Notes under the pieces: model-generated
Told to the model about the DNA's origin: nothing
The model's input: only the letters and a program-made list of their open reading frames with translations
The model's database searches: none
Source: Spirochaetaceae bacterium
GTDB taxonomy: Bacteria > Spirochaetota > Spirochaetia > SZUA-6 > RPPD01
Reading direction: 5' to 3'
NCBI GenBank assembly: GCA_003818675.1
Contig: RPPD01000187.1
Coordinates: forward strand, 1 to 5,418
Length of the DNA: 5,418 bases
Position numbers and translations under genes: made by a program
Part shown: piece by piece, positions 1 to 5,418 of the stretch
Layout: the number at the start of each line of letters is the position of its first letter
Position numbering within the stretch: position 1 is the stretch's first letter

Positions 1-1028
1 CTGATCATTACAAGTGGAGCAGTTCCCATCCAAAGTGAATCCAGATATACCTGCGCTCCTGGCGGAATGGATTCCACAAGGAAAACATCTGAGTATGAGC
101 GCTCAAGGGTGATTTCCAATCTTTCACTTGCCTGTGGGGCAAGCGTAACGGTTTTTGAAAACGACAGGTAACCAGGAGCCTCAATTTCAATTTCAACCTC
201 GCCGGGTATATAAAAGGTCCGTTCAGCCGTGCCCATGCCAACAAGCTTTCCATCGATCTTGATGTAAGAGAAAGGAGGATCTACATCAATTAAAATCCCC
301 GCCCATTCCCGTCCAAGCAACAATGTTGTTATCTTTGGAACAGTAGTCAACAGATATCCTGTTATGTCTTCACGGGTACCTGCATCCCTGAAGTAAAAAA
401 TATTTTTTTCCAGAATGCGATGATACACAACAAGCTCCAGGTACAGGTACCCCTGGATTTCCTCAATTGATCCGGTAACCAGTATATCCAGATCCTTTTT
501 CACCGAGTATTCCAGCGCAGACCAGGACGGTGATGCAAGCAGTTTTCCTGAATCAGTTTGTATCTCCGCGTTTTTTTCATCAGGTAATGCAATTTTTCCA
601 GCTTCAAAAGTGCGGTAAAAATTGACCCTGGCCAAAAGCTCTGCGCGTTTTTTCTCATAATCAGCCGTTATCCTGTCCCGCTCAAACTGCTTTTTTGAAA
701 GAAAAAAATCCTCATCCTTTTTCTTTGAAAGTGCCTCAAGTTCGGTAAAAACCTTCTGCAACTCAGCAGCCAGGATCCATTTGCGATAGGCTTCCTTTTC
801 TTCATCATTGTATACATGACTTTCTATGCCTATAATCTTTTCTTTTACCTGTGCAGGAAGACTTGACTTTAAATACATGTTTTCAGGGGATAGATTGACA
901 CCTGAAAACTCAGTTATACCGATGCTGAAAAGCTTTCTGGAATCAATTGGCAGAGCAGGATTCAGAGTCTGTGCCTGTGCTGATATTCCCGACAGAAATC
1001 CCGTTAAAAAAATTAAACCAGTCAGCAT
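1..1028 (-). CDS. Secreted PEGA-domain protein with TolB/CsgG-like N-terminal region (partial, 3' end outside window)
   Basis: An open frame of 342 codons runs from the ATG at 1028 off the left edge with no stop; several A/T runs of 6-7 bases all keep frame. Residues 1-19 form a hydrophobic signal peptide ending in A-Q-A (likely signal peptidase I cleavage after A19). Residues 33-65 (LFSIGITEFSG, then a helix) resemble the first strand and helix of TolB/CsgG-type lipoproteins. Residues 75-135 are highly charged and probably helical or coiled coil. Residues 179-223 look like more of the N-terminal fold. A PEGA domain covers about 246-309 (DVDPPFSYIKIDGK and EAPGYLSF), and a second begins near 313 (ESIPPGAQVYLDSLWMGTAP) and is cut by the edge. 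PEGA repeats occur in surface or periplasmic proteins and are common in spirochaetes. It follows prfB by 41 bases and may share its transcript. The start is uncertain: no Shine-Dalgarno sequence precedes it and the n-region has no basic residue. Exact function unknown. Confidence 0.85.
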   Translation of the reverse strand, partial: MLTGLIFLTGFLSGISAQAQTLNPALPIDSRKLFSIGITEFSGVNLSPENMYLKSSLPAQVKEKIIGIESHVYNDEEKEAYRKWILAAELQKVFTELEALSKKKDEDFFLSKKQFERDRITADYEKKRAELLARVNFYRTFEAGKIALPDEKNAEIQTDSGKLLASPSWSALEYSVKKDLDILVTGSIEEIQGYLYLELVVYHRILEKNIFYFRDAGTREDITGYLLTTVPKITTLLLGREWAGILIDVDPPFSYIKIDGKLVGMGTAERTFYIPGEVEIEIEAPGYLSFSKTVTLAPQASERLEITLERSYSDVFLVESIPPGAQVYLDSLWMGTAPLVMI

Positions 1029-1069
1029 TCGCAAAAAAAAATGAGACAAATGATGTTCTTTTATTAAAA

Positions 1070-2174
1070 TTACTGCGCGTTTGCCCATGTATTTTTCAGG
1101 TATTCCTCAATAAAATTGTCAATCTTGCCATCCATGACAGCCTGTACATTTCCTGTCTCGTATTTTGTCCTGTGATCCTTGACCATGTTATAGGGATGAA
1201 ACACATAAGAACGTATCTGGTTACCCCAGGAAATGTCCTTTTTCTCACTCTCGCGCTTGTCCTTTTCCTCGTCCTGCTCCTTCTTTATGTGCTCAAAGAG
1301 TCGGGACTTCAGGACTTTCATTGCCGTGGCCTTGTTTTTGTGCTGGCTGCGTTCATTCTGGCACTGCACCACAATGCCCGTTGGCAGGTGTGTTATGCGG
1401 ACTGCGGATTCCGTCTTGTTGACGTGCTGGCCTCCAGCGCCTCCGGAACGGTAGGTATCTATGCGCAGTTCCTCTGGCTTGATATCTATTTCTATTTCCT
1501 CATCGATTACAGGTGTTGCATATACAGAAGCAAATGATGTATGCCTGCGCTGGTTTGAATCAAATGGGGAAATCCGCACAAGGCGGTGAATGCCTGATTC
1601 AACCTTCAAAAAACCGTAGGCATATTCACCGGTGATTTCAAGAGTGACGGATTTGATTCCGCCCTCGGCTTCAAGCAGGTCAATAGTCTCTATTTTATAT
1701 TCATGGGTTTCACACCAACGAGAGTACATGCGAAGCAGCATGCTCACCCAGTCGCATGCTTCAGTACCTCCAGCACCAGAGTGGATTGTAAGAAAGGCTG
1801 ATGCACTATCCAATTTGGCGCCCAAAAACTCAATGATCCGCAGTTTTTCAAAACGCTCTTCCAGCAAGGCAAGTGAATCCCTGACCTCCTGATCTACAGA
1901 GGAGTCTTCCTCTTCCTTGGCAAGAGATACAAGTTCCCGGAAATCCGCCATTTCCGCGATGAGGGTTTCCCATGTGGAGAGCCTGCGCTCCTGGCTCTTC
2001 AATTTTGAGAGGGTCTTTTCTGCGTGTTCGCGGTCCTGCCAGAAATCAGGTTTTTGGGTCTCATCCTGAAGCGCTATTATGCCTGTTTTTAATTTCTGAT
2101 CGTCAAAGATGCCTCCAGGTTTCCTGGACAGCATCGTCAAGCGTTATAATCCGCTGCTGTATATCTTCAAACAT
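1070..2174 (-). CDS. prfB: Peptide chain release factor 2 (RF2), made by programmed +1 frameshift
   Basis: RF2 recognises UGA and UAA stop codons in the ribosomal A site and triggers peptidyl-tRNA hydrolysis in the cytoplasm. The gene starts at ATG 2174, with GGAGG six bases upstream (2181-2185). A 23-codon leader (MFEDIQQRI...) ends at an in-frame TGA (2103-2105). Skipping one base at 2105 continues with GAC (2104-2102) and 344 codons to TAA at 1070-1072, giving 367 residues; E. coli RF2 has 365. The stop-codon recognition tripeptide SPF is at residues 202-204 (HRLVRISPFDSNQRRHTSF). The catalytic GGQ is at 247-249 in the context RSGGAGGQHVNKTE. A naive start at 2140 (MTMLSRKPGG) in the downstream frame is an artefact of ignoring the shift. 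The gene lies 12 bases after the Cas2-like gene, so the two are almost certainly co-transcribed. Frameshifting makes the gene autoregulated: low RF2 slows UGA reading and favours the shift. Confidence 0.97.
2102..2117 (-). promoter_or_regulatory. prfB programmed +1 frameshift site
   Basis: On the coding strand, TGGAGG (2117-2112) acts as an internal Shine-Dalgarno-like element. It is followed by three bases (CAT) and then CTT TGA C (2108-2102). This is the classic RF2 recoding layout: a slippery CTT, an in-frame UGA followed by C, and the SD-like stimulator three bases upstream of CTT, as in the E. coli AGGGGGTATCTTTGAC site. Peptidyl-tRNA-Leu slips from CUU to UUU, and translation continues with GAC (Asp24). 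The site is intact and predicted to work. Confidence 0.95.
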
Positions 2175-2186
2175 ATTGTTCCTCCA

Positions 2187-2459
2187 TTATGCCCGCGCGA
2201 TGAGTTTGCGCCACTTTTTGTCCTTCAGCGTGGTAATTACAAGTGTCTGGTCAACAGGGAACTGGTACATCCTGATGACATCATAGGAGTCAGTGCTGCG
2301 GTCAAGATCAAACTTGAGACGCTTAAGCGATGTCTCATTCATGCCTGTATGCTCGTAGAGGTGCTTCTGCACCCTTTTAAAGCCGTATTGCATAAGGAGA
2401 GACGATATTTTTTCCTCGTGATCCTTGCCTGAAAGATCCAGGCACGCTGAAACGAACAT
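2187..2459 (-). CDS. Small Cas2-like (ferredoxin-fold) protein, orphan, upstream of prfB
   Basis: This 90-residue protein matches the Cas2/VapD-like ferredoxin fold by eye. It begins with strand FVSACLDLSG ending in Asp8, the position of the Cas2 nuclease aspartate. A helix (14-26, HEEKISSLLMQYG) follows, then strand RVQKHLYEHTG (29-39; compare the Cas2 signature RVQKSVFEG). After a second helix (41-54) comes DSYDVIRMYQF (57-67; compare DSVRIY), then a last strand and basic tail (72-89). Length fits Cas2 (about 85-100 residues). No cas1, other cas gene or CRISPR repeat is present; the partner downstream is prfB, 12 bases away, whose Shine-Dalgarno sequence directly follows this gene's TAA. 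The start is fixed by the need for the first strand. It has no Shine-Dalgarno sequence and sits about where a promoter would initiate, so it is probably leaderless. Real function unknown: nuclease, nucleic-acid binder or toxin-like roles are possible. Family call is likely; a CRISPR role is doubtful. Confidence 0.8.
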   Translation of the reverse strand: MFVSACLDLSGKDHEEKISSLLMQYGFKRVQKHLYEHTGMNETSLKRLKFDLDRSTDSYDVIRMYQFPVDQTLVITTLKDKKWRKLIARA

Positions 2460-2465
2460 ACAGTG

Positions 2466-2494
2466 ATGTTAAAAGAGTAAGCCCTGTCTGTCAA
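2466..2494 (-). promoter_or_regulatory. Sigma70-type promoter for the Cas2-like/prfB unit
   Basis: The coding strand carries TTGACA (2494-2489, perfect -35), a 17-base spacer, and TAACAT (2471-2466, four of six matches to TATAAT, including the key first T, A and last T). Only six bases separate the -10 box from the ATG at 2459, so the predicted transcription start is at 2460-2459. This implies a leaderless mRNA, in line with the absence of a Shine-Dalgarno sequence. The promoter lies in the 55-base gap after the response regulator, which is otherwise empty; I see no convincing intrinsic terminator there. Confidence 0.7.
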
Positions 2495-2514
2495 ACCCTA
2501 TTTTAGCGCAGGTA

Positions 2515-2898
2515 TCAGAGGTTTTCAGCAATTGTTTTGAGCAGAGTATCCGGTCTTATGGGTTTTTCAAGAATCGCCTTGACTGGCAGCCATTCCCTGT
2601 CTGGTTCAAGCGCATAAGGAATGGAAAGATCACGCCTGATGCCGGTCACAAGAATAACAGGGATATTGCTGGTGTCAGGGTTGTCCCTGAGGGTTCTGGA
2701 AAACTCAAAACCCTCGACTTTGCCGGCCATCATCACATCGAGCAGTATGCAGTCCGGGCAGGGTTTTTTGCACGCCTGTGCAAGCCCGTCCTCGGTACAG
2801 AGCGCGGAGGCCACTGCATAGCCGTTTGATTCCAATAGTGATGAAACAGCCTCAGCAAAATCAGGGTCGTCATCTATGATTAAAATTCGTTTCGCCAT
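2515..2898 (-). CDS. Stand-alone response regulator receiver (CheY-like REC) protein of the hydrogenase operon
   Basis: This 127-residue protein is a single REC domain with no output domain. Acidic residues D9-D10-D11 at the end of strand 1 bind Mg2+. D54 (ILLDVMM) is the phosphoacceptor, T85 (ILVTG) the switch threonine, and K112-P113 (ILEKP) the conserved Lys with its cis-Pro. The start at 2898 has AAGGAG six bases upstream, and the gap to hydC is 16 bases, so it is translated from the hyd transcript. The T85-K112 interval (RRDLSIPYALEPDREWLPVKA region) is about five residues longer than in CheY, so the alpha4-beta5 face differs. It should accept phosphate from a histidine kinase outside the window and act by protein contact rather than DNA binding. 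A link to hydrogenase regulation or H2/redox sensing is inferred only from position. Confidence 0.92.
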   Translation of the reverse strand: MAKRILIIDDDPDFAEAVSSLLESNGYAVASALCTEDGLAQACKKPCPDCILLDVMMAGKVEGFEFSRTLRDNPDTSNIPVILVTGIRRDLSIPYALEPDREWLPVKAILEKPIRPDTLLKTIAENL

Positions 2899-2914
2899 TG
2901 CCGTCTCCTTGTGG

Positions 2915-3400
2915 TTACCCCTTCTTAAGCCCGTTTATGAGTTCAATCGCAGCCTCGGGTGTGAGTTTCCCGTGGATTTTGTTGTCTATCATCAAGACCG
3001 GTGCGAGGCCGCAGGCGCCGAGACACCTGGCTTCCTGCAGCGTGAACATGCCGTCGGTGGTGGTCTCACCCACACTTATATTCAAGTGCTCGCGGATGCG
3101 GTCCAGAATCATGCCCGCTCCCTTGACGTAACAGGCGGTGCCTAGGCAAAGCGAGATCACGTGTTTTCCCACGGGTTTAAGGTTGAAGTAGTGGTAAAAA
3201 CTCGCCACGCCCCAGATCCTGGCCGCGGGTATGTCCATGAGATATGCGATCTTGCACATGACCTCCTCCGGCAGAAAGCCGAAGAGCTCCTGCGCCTTGT
3301 GCAGCACCCCGATGAGCCTGGACTCCGGATGCAGGTCATTCTTGAAGGAGGAAATATACTCCTCAAGCGTCTTGTATTTGTCTTCTGCTGTCATGATCAT
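2915..3400 (-). CDS. hydC: HydC/NuoE-type [2Fe-2S] subunit of NAD-linked [FeFe] hydrogenase
   Basis: This 161-residue protein is a NuoE/HydC family thioredoxin-like ferredoxin. The N-terminal helical part spans about residues 1-75 (GFLPEEVMCKIA, then WGVASFYHYF). The thioredoxin-like domain carries the four [2Fe-2S] cysteines C85 and C90 (CLGTAC) and C126 and C130 (CLGAC). It passes electrons to or from the flavin subunit HydB. Length is normal for the family. Two ATGs lie six bases apart (3400 and 3394); GGAAGGAA, overlapping the end of hydA, sits at proper spacing for 3400. Only two bases separate the hydA stop (3403) from this start, so translation is probably coupled. The alternative label is NuoE of complex I, but the [FeFe]-hydrogenase neighbour makes HydC (HndA-like) the better name. 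Confidence 0.93.
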   Translation of the reverse strand: MIMTAEDKYKTLEEYISSFKNDLHPESRLIGVLHKAQELFGFLPEEVMCKIAYLMDIPAARIWGVASFYHYFNLKPVGKHVISLCLGTACYVKGAGMILDRIREHLNISVGETTTDGMFTLQEARCLGACGLAPVLMIDNKIHGKLTPEAAIELINGLKKG

Positions 3401-3402
3401 GG

Positions 3403-5178
3403 CTATTTCCTTCCCCGAGCGATGATACCCCTGGGCTCCTTGGCCTGGTAGTGTGTGTGCAGAAGCTTGTGCGAAAGGGTTCCGAGCGGCCTGCCCAGAA
3501 ATTCACGATAGAGCCTCTGTATGTCCGGGTTGTCATGGCTCCGTCTTATGTTCTTGCCGCGGTCTATTGCGTACAGTGCTTCAGCGCGTTTTGCCAGGCA
3601 CGCCTCGTCCAGCGGAATGGAGTTGGCCGTGGCGTACGGCTGGCCTCCGCCCCCGATGCATCCGCCGGGACATCCCATAATCTCTATAAACTGGTAGCGG
3701 TCCGGCTCCTTCCTGGCGATCTCAAGAACAGCCTGTGCGTTTCCGAGTCCGTGCGCTACCGCCACCCGTATGGGTTTTCCTTCCATGGTGACTGTCGCCT
3801 CCTTGATCCCGGCAAATCCGCGCAGGGATTCAAGTTCGATGTCCAGCAGGGTTTCACCAGTGGCCAGCTCGTAGGCAGTCCGCAGTGCCGCCTCCATCAC
3901 GCCGCCGGTTGTTCCGAATATGGCGCCCGCGCCTGACGAGATTCCAAGCGGGTGGTCAAAGTCCTGGACCTTGATGTTGACGAGGTCGATTCCCGCAGAC
4001 TTTATCATCCAGGCGAGTTCCCTTGTCGTGATCACAATGTCAACAGCGGGCATCCCCTCAACCATAAGTTCGGGCCTGGCCGCCTCATGCTTCTTGGCAG
4101 TGCAGCACATGACCGCAACGGACAATATTTCCTCAGGCTTTCTTTTCAGTTTCTGCGCAAAATAGGTTTTCACCAGCGCGCCCATCATGGACATTGGGGA
4201 CTTGCATGTGGAAATGTTGGGCAAAAACTCCGGGTTGAAGTGCTCGACGTATTTCATCCAGGCACTTGAGCAGCTGGTTATCATGGGCAGAGACCCCTTG
4301 CCGCCTATGCGCTCCAATAGCTCGCTCGCCTCTTCCATGATAGTGAGGTCCGCGGAGAACTGTGTGTCAAATACGTAATCAAATCCCAGTTTTCGCAAAG
4401 AGGCCGCGAGCTCTCCGTGCATGGCGCGTCCGGGAGGCAATCCGAATGCCTCCCCGATGGCGGCCCGAACCGACGGCGCGATCTGCGCGACCTTGATTAT
4501 GTTCGGGTCATCGAGCTTCTCAAAGAGATCCTGCGTGTAGTTTTGTTCAACAAACGATGCTGTGGGACAGACGTTGATGCACTGGCCGCAGGTTGAACAG
4601 ATGCTCTCGGCAAAAGGCGTGTTAAACGCGGGCATGACCACGGTCTTGAATCCGCGGTGCGCGAATCCAAGTGTATTGACCTTCTGGACTTCCGAGCATA
4701 TGCGCACGCACCGGCCGCAGAGAATACACTTGTCCGGATCGCGTATAACTGAAGGCGAGGATAAATCCTTGTTGTAGTGCTTGCGTTCACCCTCGAAGTG
4801 CCTGTGCCTGATTCCCATGGCGTAAGTCAGGCGCTGGAGTTCGCAGTTGCCATCGCGTTCGCAGACATGACAATCAGTTGGATGGTTGTCCAGGATCAGC
4901 TCAACGATGTCGCGCCTGGCCCTGCGGAGTTCCGCGGTATTCGTATGAATGCGCATCCCCTCGCTTACCGGATAGGCGCAGGACGCGACGTATGTCTTCA
5001 TACCCTCGACCTGGACAATGCAGACACGGCACGCGCCCTCAATTGAAAGTTTTGGATGGTAGCACAGTCTCGGGATTTTGAACCCGAGGTTATCGGCGGC
5101 CTGCATGATTGTCTGGCCGGGTTTTACCTTGTATTCCTTGTTGTTGATGAATATCGTTAGGGGAGACTTCTGCTCCAT
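3403..5178 (-). CDS. hydA: HydA, [FeFe]-hydrogenase catalytic subunit (HndD/HydA type, NAD(P)-linked trimer)
   Basis: This 591-residue cytoplasmic subunit reduces protons to H2, or the reverse, at the H-cluster. Accessory domains in order: N-terminal [2Fe-2S] (C39, C50, C53, C67); His-Cys3 [4Fe-4S] (H99, C103, C106, C112); two [4Fe-4S] clusters (C151, C154, C157, C161 and C194, C197, C200, C204). The H-cluster domain spans about 225-510: L1 is TSCSSAW (301-307), L2 MCCTAKKHE (357-365), L3 EIMGCPGGCIGGGGQP (499-514). A C-terminal small-subunit-like segment (SHDNPDIQRLYREFLG) ends the protein. The proton path (E283, E286, S323, C303) matches the clostridial CpI enzyme, but the position of H-cluster ligand Cys300 is Ser304, and the L2 Pro is Cys358. 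It lacks the extra C-terminal [2Fe-2S] domain of Thermotoga HydA. AAGGAG lies six bases before ATG 5178; hydB ends 15 bases upstream. No frameshift is visible. Confidence 0.95.
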   Translation of the reverse strand: MEQKSPLTIFINNKEYKVKPGQTIMQAADNLGFKIPRLCYHPKLSIEGACRVCIVQVEGMKTYVASCAYPVSEGMRIHTNTAELRRARRDIVELILDNHPTDCHVCERDGNCELQRLTYAMGIRHRHFEGERKHYNKDLSSPSVIRDPDKCILCGRCVRICSEVQKVNTLGFAHRGFKTVVMPAFNTPFAESICSTCGQCINVCPTASFVEQNYTQDLFEKLDDPNIIKVAQIAPSVRAAIGEAFGLPPGRAMHGELAASLRKLGFDYVFDTQFSADLTIMEEASELLERIGGKGSLPMITSCSSAWMKYVEHFNPEFLPNISTCKSPMSMMGALVKTYFAQKLKRKPEEILSVAVMCCTAKKHEAARPELMVEGMPAVDIVITTRELAWMIKSAGIDLVNIKVQDFDHPLGISSGAGAIFGTTGGVMEAALRTAYELATGETLLDIELESLRGFAGIKEATVTMEGKPIRVAVAHGLGNAQAVLEIARKEPDRYQFIEIMGCPGGCIGGGGQPYATANSIPLDEACLAKRAEALYAIDRGKNIRRSHDNPDIQRLYREFLGRPLGTLSHKLLHTHYQAKEPRGIIARGRK

Positions 5179-5193
5179 GCCTTACTCCTTTGC

Positions 5194-5418
5194 CTATCCC
5201 TGAATCATTTCAGCGGGTGAAGACTTTACAGTTGCGCATGTTTTCCCTGTTGCCGGTGACGCAACGCTTCCCGCGCGTTCAATTGCCTTGAACTTGCAGG
5301 CCTTCATGCATTCTCCGCACTTGATGCAGACGTCCTGGTCTATCAGATGCGGATTCCGCTTTATTCCTGAAATCGCATTTACAGGACATGCCTTCATGCA
5401 GGCCCCGCAGCCTATGCA
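5194..5418 (-). CDS. hydB: HydB/NuoF-type NADH-binding hydrogenase subunit, C-terminal fragment (5' end outside window)
   Basis: The frame is open from the right edge (codon at 5418-5416) to TAG at 5194-5196, giving the last 74 residues. They hold a bacterial-type two-[4Fe-4S] ferredoxin domain: fragment residues C1, C4, C7, C11 (CIGCGACMKACP) and C31, C34, C37, C41 (CIKCGECMKAC). This is the domain that ends the HydB/HndC family, whose missing N-terminal part would hold the thioredoxin-like [2Fe-2S], FMN/NADH and further [4Fe-4S] parts. The assignment rests on its place 15 bases before hydA with hydC following; a separate small ferredoxin cannot be fully excluded from this fragment alone. 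An internal ATG at 5397 falls inside the first cluster motif and is not the start. A 26-residue Ser/Ala/Thr-rich tail after the last cluster helix, with one more Cys (GKTCATVKSS), is unusual. Confidence 0.8.
   Translation of the reverse strand, partial: CIGCGACMKACPVNAISGIKRNPHLIDQDVCIKCGECMKACKFKAIERAGSVASPATGKTCATVKSSPAEMIQG

Noticed and set aside
8..253. Minus-strand ORF of 81 codons (MESLLAWARL...)
   Set aside because: It is an out-of-frame shadow of the PEGA-domain gene, which is open through the same bases in another frame and carries recognisable domains.
437..456. Imperfect palindrome around CCAGGTAC/GTACCCCTGG
   Set aside because: It is inside the PEGA gene codons and imperfect, with no sign of a regulatory role.
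947..1537. Plus-strand ORF of 196 codons with a hydrophobic middle
   Set aside because: It lies antisense to the end of prfB and the start of the PEGA gene. Its hydrophobic look arises from complement of charged codons, and no family is recognisable.
2103..2105. In-frame stop near the prfB start, suggesting a pseudogene
   Set aside because: The stop is the UGA of the classic RF2 frameshift site, with SD-like element and CTT slippery codon intact.
2105..2140. Start of prfB at ATG 2140 (MTMLSRKPGG)
   Set aside because: It lacks homology to RF2 N-termini and a ribosome binding site; ATG 2174 has GGAGG and joins by the frameshift.
2472..2514. Intrinsic terminator after the response regulator
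   Set aside because: Only a three-base-pair stem (CCT/AGG) could be found and no T run follows; not supported.
3451..3936. Plus-strand ORF of 161 codons and other plus-strand ORFs over hydA and hydC
   Set aside because: They are antisense to genes with clear cofactor motifs; long antisense frames are expected in G+C-rich coding DNA.
5231..5265. Inverted repeat GTTGCG ... CGCAAC
   Set aside because: Six base pairs around a 23-base loop inside the hydB coding sequence; easily chance.
1..5418. CRISPR array or cas1 to go with the Cas2-like gene
   Set aside because: No regularly spaced direct repeats and no Cas1-like frame are visible anywhere in the window.

Overview
All recognisable genes lie on the minus strand, so the window is read from right to left. 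In transcription order they are: the C-terminus of a HydB/NuoF-type NADH- and flavin-binding hydrogenase subunit (cut by the right edge), HydA ([FeFe]-hydrogenase catalytic subunit), HydC/NuoE ([2Fe-2S] subunit), a stand-alone response-regulator receiver domain, a 90-residue Cas2-like protein, prfB (release factor 2, with the programmed +1 frameshift), and a secreted or periplasmic PEGA-domain protein cut by the left edge. I see no tRNA, rRNA, CRISPR array, insertion sequence or attachment site. No gene-free stretch exceeds 60 bases.

Region 1 (about 2515-5418) is a tightly packed hydrogenase operon with gaps of 15, 2 and 16 bases and a good ribosome binding site before each gene. HydB, HydA and HydC form the trimeric soluble NAD(H)-linked [FeFe] hydrogenase. 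Some members of this family couple NADH and reduced ferredoxin oxidation to H2 production (electron bifurcation/confurcation). The receiver-only regulator at the operon end suggests two-component signalling tied to the hydrogenase. HydA has non-canonical residues in two of its three H-cluster motifs.

Region 2 (about 1-2500) appears to be a separate transcription unit. A strong sigma70-like promoter (TTGACA, 17-base spacer, TAACAT) sits only 6 bases ahead of the Cas2-like start codon, which implies a leaderless mRNA. prfB follows 12 bases after the Cas2-like gene. The PEGA protein follows prfB by 41 bases and may be co-transcribed.

The organism is an anaerobic, hydrogen-metabolising, fermentative or syntrophic bacterium. 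A TolB/CsgG-like plus PEGA envelope protein, an HydBAC operon and mid-range G+C together fit a spirochaete (Treponema-like), but this is inference and other anaerobic phyla are possible. Hand counts on single 60-base lines gave about 57-62% G+C in the hyd genes, about 48-53% in prfB and the regulator, and about 38-40% in the PEGA gene, so composition changes along the window.

The points most worth a second look are the orphan Cas2-like protein in a translation-factor operon with a leaderless start, and the altered H-cluster motifs of HydA.
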